DNA of 64,000 nt from Prevotella heparinolytica (GCF_004342845.1 NZ_SLXB01000005.1:91049-155048); one strand, 5' to 3'. Positions 8,725 to 17,499 are shown, counted from the first letter of the stretch. Numbers and translations are program-made. The notes: generated by a model not told the origin, from the sequence alone.

Positions 8725-11052
8725 ATGCGAATCTTTTTTTTAATAGCTCTTTTAAGTATGACCTTACAAGCTACTGCTCAGAATAAGGTTACAGGAAATA
8801 TCGTTGCCGCCGACAACGAAGACATCATCTATCAAGTAAAGATAGAATATGTCAATTCCACTAAAGTGACGACGGGCTCTTTCTATGAATCCCGCTTCGA
8901 GATGCCTCTTGATTCCATTGGAGAAGTAGTGCTATCCGTAAGTTCTGATGGTTATGAGACATATCGGCTGCAAAAGACATTGTTACCTGCATCTAACGAT
9001 TTGGGCAGAATCTTTTTGTATAAGACGTCCATACAGCTGCAGGAAGTCGTGATAAAAGCCCCAAAAAGTGAGATAAAGCACGATGGGTCAAACTATACCA
9101 TCCGAAATATTCAAGGAACACACATCGGAGATGCCGGAAATCTCGTCGATATGTTAAGATGGACACCGGGGATCATTGTCACCAACCATAGCAACATATC
9201 TGTTGCCGGTGCAGGAACCCCTTTGATCTACGTCAACGACCGCAGGGTAACAAACCAATCGGAATTAGAGGCTCTATCATCGACCGACGTCAATAAAATA
9301 GAGATTATCAAAGAGCCCGATGCACGCTATAAGAACGGAACAAATGCCGTGGTGAAGATTTACTTGAAAAAACAATTGAAAGATTATTTAGGAGCGACAG
9401 TAAGTAATGTATTCACCCTAAGAAGGCGATATGCAGAAAATCCTCGCATCACACTTTCGGGAAAAAGCGGAATCGTATCCGGCAATTTTTCATTGAACTG
9501 CCAGCATTCCAAAAGCCTTTCGTATGATGAATATCTTACAACAATTCAGCATGCCGAAAATGATATTTTCAAGAATAGTTCAATAGGCGGCTATGGCAGA
9601 ACGTTAAATAACTATACCTTGTTTGGTGGATTGAATTTTGCCCTTTCTCCCAAAGCGACTTTAGGTGTCCAATATTCAGGAACCTACAGTAACGTGAGTG
9701 GATATAATTTCCATGACATAACTCTTGACAACAATGGCAAAATAACATCAAAGAAAAAAGACTTAGATCAATATACCAAGCGAAGATTACATAGCGCCTC
9801 TGCCAACTATACATGGACTCGTAACGAACATTCCATATTGACACTGATTGCTGATTATGCTTTCAGAAAAAACAACGAGAATAACGACATACGAGAACTG
9901 AATTTAAATACGGGCAAACTGTACTCGACCTATACAGATGCAACTACCGACTATAAAATCTATACTTTCAACGGTGACTATTCGTTCAGATTAGGAAAGA
10001 AAGATAGAGAGAGCATAGGAGCAGAAGCCGGTTATACAAAAAACAATTCGAAAGCAGCCATCAACGAAATGCCCCAAAACATGAACCGAAAGAATCAATG
10101 GCTCGCTGCTTATACAACATTTACGCGTACATGGGGTAAATTCAGTCTGTCTTTGGGCTTGCGCTATGAATATGACTATACCGATACAAAGGCTTTAGAA
10201 AACGGGGAAATTACAGATGTAAGAAAAACCTATTCTAATCTCTTCCCTAATGCCCGTATCACTTACAAGCCTAAAGAAGATATCAGTTACAGTTTCAGTT
10301 ATCGCAGAAGCATCGGCAGACCGTCATTCAAAGATCTGACACCCATTGTCAATTATGAAGACTCTTTGCACTATTGGACAGGGAATCCGCTGCTAAAGCC
10401 GGCGTTTAGGAACACCCTTGCACTCACTGCCAACCTGAAAGATCTTACTCTTCAGGCTTCTTACAATTACATCACAAATCCCACCATTTCGGTATACGCA
10501 CACGATATAGAGAAAAGCAATGTGTTGGTAAACAAGCCTCAAAACATCAGTCACGCACAGGAATGGGATTTCGGCTTGGAATACTCCACTTCATCAGGGC
10601 AATTCAATATCTCGGCTTATGGATACCTGACATGCAGTTACATAACCTACCCCTATTTGGAGAAACAGACTTTTTTCCGCGACGTTTATACAAACATCGG
10701 AGGATATGTCAGTTATCGCTTCTTTAAACATTTCGAAGCGTTTGCCAATACGTACTATAACTCTCCGAATAGAAACGGCACACATAAATACGGGTATTCT
10801 TTGAATACCAATGTCGGAGTTTCAGGGCGTTTCTGCAAGAATAAATTATACATATCCCTTGAAGGTGAAGACTTATTTGCCAGAAGCGTAACCCCCTCAT
10901 GGACCAATAACTATGCCGATACCGAATACTGGAGGCGTAACAGATATGACACTCGTGGTGTAAGTTTGACAGTGCGCTATACCTTCAACACCGTAAAGAC
11001 AAACTTCAAGAGTAAAAGCGGAAATCAGAAAGTATTACAAAGGGCTAATTAG
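8725..11052 (+). CDS. Outer-membrane beta-barrel protein of the TonB-receptor-like class
   Basis: 775 residues: signal peptide (MRIFFLIALLSMTLQATAQ), a CarboxypepD_reg-like domain (about 20-100), a plug-like region (QEVVIKAPKS, then VDMLRWTPGIIV and YVNDRRV, about 110-210), then a long barrel of alternating aromatic strands. It belongs to the outer membrane protein beta-barrel group (OMP_b-brl_3) common in Bacteroidetes. Without a TolC homolog nearby it is the only outer-membrane protein in the peptide locus. It could release the peptide, take up a competitor's version, or act as receptor for signalling to the TPR regulators. It lies 20 bp after the previous gene and 21 bp before precursor 2. 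Confidence 0.8.
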   Translation: MRIFFLIALLSMTLQATAQNKVTGNIVAADNEDIIYQVKIEYVNSTKVTTGSFYESRFEMPLDSIGEVVLSVSSDGYETYRLQKTLLPASNDLGRIFLYKTSIQLQEVVIKAPKSEIKHDGSNYTIRNIQGTHIGDAGNLVDMLRWTPGIIVTNHSNISVAGAGTPLIYVNDRRVTNQSELEALSSTDVNKIEIIKEPDARYKNGTNAVVKIYLKKQLKDYLGATVSNVFTLRRRYAENPRITLSGKSGIVSGNFSLNCQHSKSLSYDEYLTTIQHAENDIFKNSSIGGYGRTLNNYTLFGGLNFALSPKATLGVQYSGTYSNVSGYNFHDITLDNNGKITSKKKDLDQYTKRRLHSASANYTWTRNEHSILTLIADYAFRKNNENNDIRELNLNTGKLYSTYTDATTDYKIYTFNGDYSFRLGKKDRESIGAEAGYTKNNSKAAINEMPQNMNRKNQWLAAYTTFTRTWGKFSLSLGLRYEYDYTDTKALENGEITDVRKTYSNLFPNARITYKPKEDISYSFSYRRSIGRPSFKDLTPIVNYEDSLHYWTGNPLLKPAFRNTLALTANLKDLTLQASYNYITNPTISVYAHDIEKSNVLVNKPQNISHAQEWDFGLEYSTSSGQFNISAYGYLTCSYITYPYLEKQTFFRDVYTNIGGYVSYRFFKHFEAFANTYYNSPNRNGTHKYGYSLNTNVGVSGRFCKNKLYISLEGEDLFARSVTPSWTNNYADTEYWRRNRYDTRGVSLTVRYTFNTVKTNFKSKSGNQKVLQRAN

Positions 11053-11073
11053 AAACAGAAAAGTTAGAATAAT

Positions 11074-11247
11074 ATGGAAATAGAAAAACTGAAAGACGAA
11101 GAAATTCTGTTACTCAAAACAGGAATGAGTGACAATACGAATCTTCTGGATGAAGATGAATTGGGAGAAATCTTTGGAGGATATAAATGTGTAAAACTTT
11201 ATGTCAATTGTTTATCTCAATATAATATCTGTACAAAAAACTTCTGA
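11074..11247 (+). CDS. Double-glycine RiPP precursor peptide 2
   Basis: 57 residues, too short for routine calling. The leader is MEIEKLKDEEILLLKTGM, SDNTNLLDEDELGEIFGG. The 21-residue core starts YKCVKLYVNC and ends LSQYNICTKNF, with Cys at core positions 3, 10 and 18. The leader shares the TGMSDN-xNLL-EDELGEIFGG block with precursor 1, so the same C39 exporter and radical SAM enzyme should act on it. The frame is intact here, which confirms the correct frame of precursor 1. The core differs in length and Cys spacing, as in peptide families under diversifying selection. It follows the barrel gene by 21 bp and precedes the second TPR regulator. Confidence 0.85.
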   Translation: MEIEKLKDEEILLLKTGMSDNTNLLDEDELGEIFGGYKCVKLYVNCLSQYNICTKNF

Positions 11248-11288
11248 CTTTTTAATCCATCATCATGAATCATAAACCTGATAATTTA

Positions 11289-11296
11289 TACATTTG
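11289..11296 (+). promoter_or_regulatory. -7 box of the second TPR regulator
   Basis: TAcaTTTG at 11289-11296, 25 bp before the ATG at 11322. This gives the second regulator its own promoter after precursor 2. No convincing -33 box was identified. Confidence 0.5.
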
Positions 11297-11321
11297 CAGA
11301 TATAATTAATGAAATGCTTCT

Positions 11322-13124
11322 ATGAAAGTCATTATACAACTATTTATGATAGCATTCCTCTCTACCGTTTGCTCTTGCGTCAGTAAACCCTGTCCGCGTC
11401 TCATGCAAATGGCGGATTCGTTGATGGATACCCGTCCTGACAGTGCCCTATCCTTGTTGGCACAATTAGAAGGAAGTATTGGCAATGAACCCGAATCCAC
11501 ACAGATGTACTATAGGATACTGACCATAAAGCCGAAAGAGAATACTCATTCCATTTTTACTTCTGACAATCTCATCAAACCTTTGCTGAACTATTATGAA
11601 AAGAAGAAAGATCAAGAGCGTTTGCCGGAAATATATTATTATGCAGGAATGATTTACTATATCATAGGAGATTCGCCACGAGCACAAATCTATCTACAGA
11701 AAGCGTTGGATGCATTTAAAGGAAGCACAAACTATCGCATTCTCTATAAAATACATCGCTATATCGGATTGATATATAAACTTAATCCTGATACATATGC
11801 CGAGTCTGTTAAACCTTTCAGAAAAGCTTACCGGTATGCGGAACTGACAGCCGACAGCACTCTTATGACCAACGGATTGCTTCTTATTGCCAGAGGTTAT
11901 CAGGGAGAAAATATAGACAGCATGTCACTTTACTACAAGAAAGCAAGTGATATGGCACAGAAGATCTGCGATACGGATTTATATAATAGCATTAATATTG
12001 AATGGGGAATGTGTTATTTTCAAGAAGAAGAATATAAGAAAGCCTATGACGCACTGCAAGCTGTTCATGATATCTCTATAAATTATTTACCGACCTACTT
12101 CTCCACTTGTACTCGCTTGTTTTACGAAACAGGACGATTAGACTCTGCACAGCACTATTGCAAAAGAATGCTTTCTATCAGTAATCAGTATCATAACAAG
12201 GATGCCTACTACAACGACCAAAAGAAAGGCTACAAGATGATGAGTCAAATAGCCGATAAGCAAGGAAACCGGGCCGAAGCATTGGAGTATCTGCATAAAT
12301 CTTTGCTTTATGCAGATAGCCTGCTAATAGCAAAAATTACTACTGAGAACGAAAGAAACAGCTGGCAGTACAACTATCAGATTCACGAAAAAGAAAACTA
12401 TCACCTTAGCGATGTTATCCAAAAACAGGAAAACCGGATTGTATTGCTATCGACAGGAATCATCTGCATTTTAACTCTCGTTTTATCTGCCTGCATCATC
12501 TACTTGTTGCAAAGAAAGCAAAAAGCCATACTTGCCATGCGGCAGAAAGAGAAACTGGAAGACATTGTTGAAGAACAATATCAAAATAGCCAAGAGTACA
12601 TTATAGCCAATGAAAAACGTATAGAATTAATTAAAGAAAAACAGCGAAACATCGAAAACCAAAAGAATGAGATGGAGAAGATGCTGCAAGAGACAGAAAA
12701 AGAGCTATTGGAACTTACTAACAGACAAATAGAGACCAAGCAAAAGATACGGGTTCTTTCAGAACAGACATTCAAAGCATCACAAATATATAAAGACTTC
12801 TATCATGTGGCAGAAATGCCTCATTCTGAAAACATCTCTGATAAGAAAAAAATAACTCCGGAGGATTGGGAAGAACTGACTAAATCCATTAACGGAACCT
12901 ATAACAATTTTACAGAGCGATTAGAGCAGTTCTACCCGAATATCAGCACACATGAGATACGTATCTGCATGCTGCTGAAGATGGAAATCCCTCCAATAAG
13001 TATCGCCAATCTGACCGCACGCTCCAAGCAGGCTATCAATTCTTCACGTAAAAAACTATACGAAAAAACTCATAATCAAGCAGGCTCTCCGGATTTATGG
13101 GATAAATTCATTCAAAAATTCTAA
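11322..13124 (+). CDS. Membrane-anchored TPR regulator with C-terminal HTH (paralog 2)
   Basis: 600 residues, collinear with the protein at 2222-4021: lipobox-like start (LSTVCSC), the same PCPRLMQMADSL opening, TPR helices, one TM (VLLSTGIICILTLVLSACII, about 371-393), a coiled coil and the HTH end (ISTHEIRICMLLKMEIPPIS, then RSKQAINSSRKKL). By eye roughly half of the residues are identical, so this is a duplicated regulator. The paralogs bracket the exporter-maturase operon, and this one also heads the glycosyltransferase/LanC-like operon. Each may serve one peptide or one operon. The family has no settled name that I can give. Confidence 0.75.
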   Translation: MKVIIQLFMIAFLSTVCSCVSKPCPRLMQMADSLMDTRPDSALSLLAQLEGSIGNEPESTQMYYRILTIKPKENTHSIFTSDNLIKPLLNYYEKKKDQERLPEIYYYAGMIYYIIGDSPRAQIYLQKALDAFKGSTNYRILYKIHRYIGLIYKLNPDTYAESVKPFRKAYRYAELTADSTLMTNGLLLIARGYQGENIDSMSLYYKKASDMAQKICDTDLYNSINIEWGMCYFQEEEYKKAYDALQAVHDISINYLPTYFSTCTRLFYETGRLDSAQHYCKRMLSISNQYHNKDAYYNDQKKGYKMMSQIADKQGNRAEALEYLHKSLLYADSLLIAKITTENERNSWQYNYQIHEKENYHLSDVIQKQENRIVLLSTGIICILTLVLSACIIYLLQRKQKAILAMRQKEKLEDIVEEQYQNSQEYIIANEKRIELIKEKQRNIENQKNEMEKMLQETEKELLELTNRQIETKQKIRVLSEQTFKASQIYKDFYHVAEMPHSENISDKKKITPEDWEELTKSINGTYNNFTERLEQFYPNISTHEIRICMLLKMEIPPISIANLTARSKQAINSSRKKLYEKTHNQAGSPDLWDKFIQKF

Positions 13125-13219
13125 GCACATATCATAATCGCAGACATACGGTTAAAATTTATCATACCAAGGCCATACCTCTTTCTTTGGCATAAAAGAA
13201 AGATAATCTTATTTTCGTT

Positions 13220-13306
13220 ATTATTTTTAGTCTTTTTCTCCTTTCACATTCGTCACATAGCCCGCTATGCTACTCATGAGAAAGGAGAAAAATCCGCAAA
13301 AATAAT
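13220..13306. repeat. Long imperfect palindrome
   Basis: The left arm at 13220-13245 (ATTATTTTTAG, then TCTTTTTCTCCTTTC) pairs with the right arm at 13280-13306 (GAAAGGAGAAAAA, then CAAAAATAAT). An inner perfect stem, CATAGC-cc-GCTATG, lies at 13256-13269. The structure fills most of the gap between the second regulator and the GT2 gene. It resembles an intergenic repeat seen around Bacteroides genomes, but that is recollection. It may terminate regulator transcription or be a small mobile palindrome. Confidence 0.7.
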
Positions 13307-13366
13307 CCTTAGGAAATAGCTCGGATAAATTCAAAACAGTTTCTAAATCCAAACATCATAAAAGCT

Positions 13367-14356
13367 ATGCACATAGATATATCAGTCATTATACCAATGT
13401 ATAATACAGGAAAGTTTATAAATGAATGTATCTCCTCAATTGCATCCCAAAACTTGAATGTGGAGATTATCGTCATTGACGATGGTTCTGAAAATAATTC
13501 GTATCAAATTGCAAACGATTTAGCCTTGAAAGATAGAAGAATAGTATTGTTGCAAACAAAGAATTGTGGCCCGGGAAATGCAAGAAATTTAGGGTTAAAC
13601 ATTGCCAAAGGTAAATGCATCACATTTATAGACAGCGATGATTGGATTATCAAGAACTCTTTAGACATCATGTATAAAGAATTAGCAGACAATGATTTGG
13701 ATATGGTCATGGGAAATGCTCTATTCTATTACCATTCCAAAGATATAAGACAAAGATATAAAACTCCACCATCGTTATTTGGGAAAGTGATGCAAGGAAA
13801 AGAATGCTATATAAACTTATCAAATGCCAATTCCTTTATCCCGATGGTCTATTGCTATATGTATAAGCATGAATTCCTAAAAAGAAACAACATCCGCTTC
13901 CAAAAGGAAATGTATGAAGACGAACTTTGGACTATACAGACTGTATGTCAAGCCGAGAAAATCAAAATTATGGACTTCCCTTTCTACTATTACAGGCAAA
14001 GAAACGGATCAATTATGCATGGAGCAGAAACTATTTATAAAAAGAGTAGTTCACTTATCGCTTTATCAAAAAACATATTGTCATTCTCACGAAACGCGTC
14101 TTTTACTAATGATGATATTTTAAAAAGCTGGTTATATGTAAGGGCTATTCAAATGTATTATTATGCTTTGACCAAACTCCATGAGAAAGAAGATTTTATT
14201 GCTTTTTATTACGAAAACGTCGACTACCTATCCGATGTAGTGAAGAATAAAAAAAATATATCCGGGAGAATCACAAATGATCTCTTCCTGTATTATATAG
14301 AACGTATCATCAAAATAACCTCCAACAATGGAGTCGAAATACCCCTAATCAATTAA
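13367..14356 (+). CDS. Family 2 glycosyltransferase
   Basis: 329 residues. The GT-A nucleotide-binding half is plain: SVIIPMYNTGKFINECISSI at the start, then VIDDGSENNS, the GPGNARNLGL block and the DXD-type metal site FIDSDDW (about residues 87-91). The C-terminal 150 residues are hydrophobic and tyrosine-rich without clear TM helices. It should transfer a sugar from a nucleotide sugar; the acceptor is unknown. It is the first gene of a four-gene set with 24 bp to the next. It is AT-rich like the maturase and unlike genes after 17400. Its position after the peptide regulators raises the possibility of a glycosylated peptide or cell-surface glycan. Confidence 0.85.
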   Translation: MHIDISVIIPMYNTGKFINECISSIASQNLNVEIIVIDDGSENNSYQIANDLALKDRRIVLLQTKNCGPGNARNLGLNIAKGKCITFIDSDDWIIKNSLDIMYKELADNDLDMVMGNALFYYHSKDIRQRYKTPPSLFGKVMQGKECYINLSNANSFIPMVYCYMYKHEFLKRNNIRFQKEMYEDELWTIQTVCQAEKIKIMDFPFYYYRQRNGSIMHGAETIYKKSSSLIALSKNILSFSRNASFTNDDILKSWLYVRAIQMYYYALTKLHEKEDFIAFYYENVDYLSDVVKNKKNISGRITNDLFLYYIERIIKITSNNGVEIPLIN

Positions 14357-14380
14357 ACAAACTTTTATTATGAGAACCTC

Positions 14381-15397
14381 ATGAATAAGTATTTCATCAC
14401 CAATTCGTTATCAGACCCCACAACCGCTATCCCCACGGGGCTATTCACCGGCAAGATGGGGATATGCCTCTATCTCTTTCACACCGGAGAAACAGAGAAA
14501 GCATACGAATGGCTGCAAGCCGTATGCAAAGAACTGCCTGAAATGAAAGGCGATATCTCGATGGAGAGAGGTCTTTGCGGGGTAGGAATGGCAATCGGCC
14601 ACCTCATCCGGGAAGGTTACTTGAACGGAGATGTAAATGTTGCGCTGCAAGAGATAGACAACAGTGTATTCAGACAATTAGCATACGAACGACACAGTAA
14701 AGAATATAATCTCACCGCACTGATTCACCTGTTGTATTACCTGACTGCCAGATGGAAAGAGCAAGAGAAAGGCAGCGATGCCGAATACATCTTTAAAAGT
14801 CTTATCACCCAAACCATGAATGGCATGTATGCACGCATCGATGCGCAAAGCATCAGCGAGCCTTTACACTATTCATTGGATTATGCGTTGCCGCAAACTC
14901 TCTTTATTATGGATTATTTATTTTCACAAACTCTCTGCAGGCAACGCATTGAAAGGATGATGGGAGAATTGGCTCCCGTCATTCTTTCTACCATTCCAAG
15001 AATACAAGCCAACCGATTGTATCTGCTATGCGGAATGAATGCATTGGCTTCGCATGGAGCATGCCCGCAGGAATGGAAAAAACATGCTTCCATCTTACTC
15101 GACAGCATCGACGTAGACCATATTCTGACAAAAGAGATGGGATGCAAAAGCATTTACATAAACAATGGAGCAAGCAGTCTCTATTTCCTGCTCAGACAAA
15201 TCAACGGATATGCGGATAAAATAGATGAATACAAAAAGAGGATAATGACACTGATAGATAACTCTCCCGAATGGCAGTTACTGGCAGAGAACAAAGCCTA
15301 TCTTCGTTCGCACTTAGGGCTATACAGCGGGATATGCGGAGTGGCCTCGGCCTATGAATTTATGGAAAGACAAAAAGAAAACAACATACCGTCATGA
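14381..15397 (+). CDS. LanC-like alpha/alpha-toroid protein
   Basis: 338 residues, all-helical, with the repeated glycine-rich turns of LanC-like proteins: GLFTGKMGICLYLF (near 22), ERGLCGVGMAIGHL (near 63) and GLYSGICGVASAYE near the end. The zinc ligands of true lanthionine cyclases (a Cys in the WCYG-type motif and a Cys-His pair) are not visible, so cyclase activity is doubtful. Alternatives are a glycoside-hydrolase-like or peptide-binding toroid. The stop overlaps the next gene's ATG (ATGA), giving tight coupling to the galactosyltransferase-like gene. Annotation tools would probably call it lanthionine synthetase C family. Confidence 0.6.
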   Translation: MNKYFITNSLSDPTTAIPTGLFTGKMGICLYLFHTGETEKAYEWLQAVCKELPEMKGDISMERGLCGVGMAIGHLIREGYLNGDVNVALQEIDNSVFRQLAYERHSKEYNLTALIHLLYYLTARWKEQEKGSDAEYIFKSLITQTMNGMYARIDAQSISEPLHYSLDYALPQTLFIMDYLFSQTLCRQRIERMMGELAPVILSTIPRIQANRLYLLCGMNALASHGACPQEWKKHASILLDSIDVDHILTKEMGCKSIYINNGASSLYFLLRQINGYADKIDEYKKRIMTLIDNSPEWQLLAENKAYLRSHLGLYSGICGVASAYEFMERQKENNIPS

Positions 15398-16134
15398 GAA
15401 AAGAAGCAACCGACCTGACAATAATGATTCTCATCAGGACTGATTCTATCGCAAGATTGGAGAATGTAACAGCCGTCATCCAACACTTGCAAAGAAGTCT
15501 GAACACCCGAATCTGTCTGCGAGAAGCGGATTGCTATTGCAACGGAATATTACAATCCGCATTGAATACCTGCATCGATTATGAGTTTATAGAAGATGAC
15601 GACCCGATTCTGTATAAGACATGGCATTTCAACAGGATGATGACGCACGCAGACACCCCATTCGTGGCGATATGGGATGCCGACACCATAGCCGGAAGCG
15701 AAGCCATAGGCCAATGTCTCGACCAGTTGCGAAAGCAAAACGCGGATATGGCCTTGCCCTACAACGGGGTCTGTCTGGACACTTCGAATATCCTTCGCGC
15801 CTTGTATCTGAAAAAACAAGATGAGGAAGTGCTGATGCAAAACATCGGGAAAATGGAAAGGCTGTCAGAACGGGTCATGACGGGCGGGGCCGTGATGATG
15901 AACAGGCAGAAGTTCATCGAGATAGGAGGAGAGAACGAAGCCTACTATGGCTGGGGCGATGATGATTATGACCGGTACATCCGATTCATGAATCATGGAT
16001 TGAAAATTTACAGGACGAGAAATGTATTGTTTCATCTGTCACATCCAAGAGGAATGAATAGCGGATTCAATACGGAACTGCATAGCAGAATATCAAAAGG
16101 ACAACTTTATAAAACGCAAAACATGATGCCATGA
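15394..16134 (+). CDS. Galactosyltransferase-related protein
   Basis: 246 residues. The region VMTGGAVMMNRQKFIEIGG followed by YYGWGDDDYDRYIRF (about residues 165-200) is the C-terminal signature of beta-1,4-galactosyltransferase-type enzymes (Glyco_transf_7C), and WDADTIAG (about 92-98) is the DXD metal motif. The N-terminal half is a shortened GT-A fold. It overlaps both neighbours by 4 bp, so it is made in fixed ratio with the LanC-like and GT51 proteins. Substrate unknown. Confidence 0.8.
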   Translation: MRKEATDLTIMILIRTDSIARLENVTAVIQHLQRSLNTRICLREADCYCNGILQSALNTCIDYEFIEDDDPILYKTWHFNRMMTHADTPFVAIWDADTIAGSEAIGQCLDQLRKQNADMALPYNGVCLDTSNILRALYLKKQDEEVLMQNIGKMERLSERVMTGGAVMMNRQKFIEIGGENEAYYGWGDDDYDRYIRFMNHGLKIYRTRNVLFHLSHPRGMNSGFNTELHSRISKGQLYKTQNMMP

Positions 16135-17396
16135 ACCCACTGAAATTTTTTCTTTTAGAGCGTTTGTCGAGATACGCACATCGAAGAGGAATAGATATCT
16201 ACATCGAAGATTTCTCTTTCAAAAAAGGCTTATCCTTAAAAAATACGGATATAGATGCTTGTGGCGAAAGGATACTGATAGAGAACTTACTGCTCAAGAT
16301 CAGAATAAAAGAGTTATTCCGGAAAAGGATTGCCATAGATATGACGAGTGAGAATATCACCGTCATGCCGGGATATTTATCGAATAAGGATTTCCACCTT
16401 CCCGATTTAAAGGGGAATATATCATATGAGAAGCGGCGAAAGAGCACCTCGATAGACGTGACCTTGAATCAGGCAATCCATCTCTCACTCAAGCATACAG
16501 GAAATGCCGATGAAGGCGAACTCTTTATAAAAACATCTCTTCTATCCATAGACCGGTATAAACAATTGTTCGATGGCCACATCATATCCCGATTCATGAA
16601 TACCGTATATTCCGACACTCTCATAACGTTTCTTTGCTGTTACAAGTATGGTCATACATCTCCATATCCCAAATTTAACTCAACTTTTCAGTATGACACA
16701 TTAAAGATACATCCGGAAAATTACGCGCTTTCAAAAATGTACTTAACCGATGAATTAAGCAAGCGCAATCATCTCGCGAAGAATTATAAAAAGTTGGAAG
16801 AGATTCCGGAAATAATTCGGCAGACGGTAATCTGTACCGAAGACCCGTCTTTCAATTTACACAGAGGAATCAGTCCGACACTGACGGGAATGACACTCAA
16901 ATCGGCCATCGATCAGAAAGCACTGAAACGAGGAGGAAGTACCATAAGCATGCAACTCATAAAAAATGCTTTGCTCAACGGCGAACGCACTTTTACCAGA
17001 AAAACAGAAGAAGCCATATTGACATTGCTGATGGAAAATCACTACGGCACCGGCAAACAGGATATATTGGAAATTTATCTGAACATGATTGAATTCGCTC
17101 CCGACGTATATGGCATTGAAGATGCCGCACTATTTTATTTCGACAAATCTTCTTCCAAGCTGAATGCTATCGAAGTCATAGTACTGACTTATATCATCCC
17201 GCGCCCGATTCATTTCTACGAAGCATTGCAACAAAAAACCGAGCAACTCCGCAGAAATCTTCTGCAACATATCAGGCAATATCTGCCCGTAATGATGAAG
17301 AAACAGATTATCCATCGAGAGAATGTCTCATCGGCAGATATCAAACAGATAGAGTTTTCCGACAAATTCGGTGTGCTCGTTCTTGACATTCTCTAA
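16131..17396 (+). CDS. GT51 peptidoglycan-glycosyltransferase domain protein
   Basis: 421 residues. The C-terminal part has all GT51 landmarks: CTEDPSFNLHRG (catalytic Glu about 237), KRGGSTISMQLIKN, FTRKTEEAILTLLMENHYG and KQDILEIYLNMIEFAPDVYG. No transpeptidase domain follows, so it is monofunctional. Unusually there is no N-terminal TM helix. The first 200 residues are beta-rich and AsmA-like (IDIYIEDFSFKKGLSLKNTD). Classical enzymes polymerise lipid II at the membrane. The link to two glycosyltransferases and a LanC-like protein suggests a specialised task, but that is inference. Confidence 0.85.
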   Translation: MNPLKFFLLERLSRYAHRRGIDIYIEDFSFKKGLSLKNTDIDACGERILIENLLLKIRIKELFRKRIAIDMTSENITVMPGYLSNKDFHLPDLKGNISYEKRRKSTSIDVTLNQAIHLSLKHTGNADEGELFIKTSLLSIDRYKQLFDGHIISRFMNTVYSDTLITFLCCYKYGHTSPYPKFNSTFQYDTLKIHPENYALSKMYLTDELSKRNHLAKNYKKLEEIPEIIRQTVICTEDPSFNLHRGISPTLTGMTLKSAIDQKALKRGGSTISMQLIKNALLNGERTFTRKTEEAILTLLMENHYGTGKQDILEIYLNMIEFAPDVYGIEDAALFYFDKSSSKLNAIEVIVLTYIIPRPIHFYEALQQKTEQLRRNLLQHIRQYLPVMMKKQIIHRENVSSADIKQIEFSDKFGVLVLDIL

Positions 17397-17406
17397 ATAA
17401 AATCAG

Positions 17407-17414
17407 TACATTTG
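17407..17414 (+). promoter_or_regulatory. -7 box upstream of queH
   Basis: TAcaTTTG lies just after the GT51 stop and about 85 bp before the queH ATG, separating the core gene from the accessory operon. Confidence 0.45.
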
Positions 17415-17499
17415 CCAATGACAAAAGAAAATAACCATAAGTATATGATTCCGGTTTTCTATACATAACGAACCGCTGAAGCCTTATTTGAAGAGAGAT

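Noticed and set aside
14381..15397. True lanthionine cyclase (LanC)
   Set aside because: The glycine-rich toroid repeats fit, but the zinc-binding Cys and Cys-His motifs are missing and there is no LanB/LanM dehydratase, so I keep only LanC-like.
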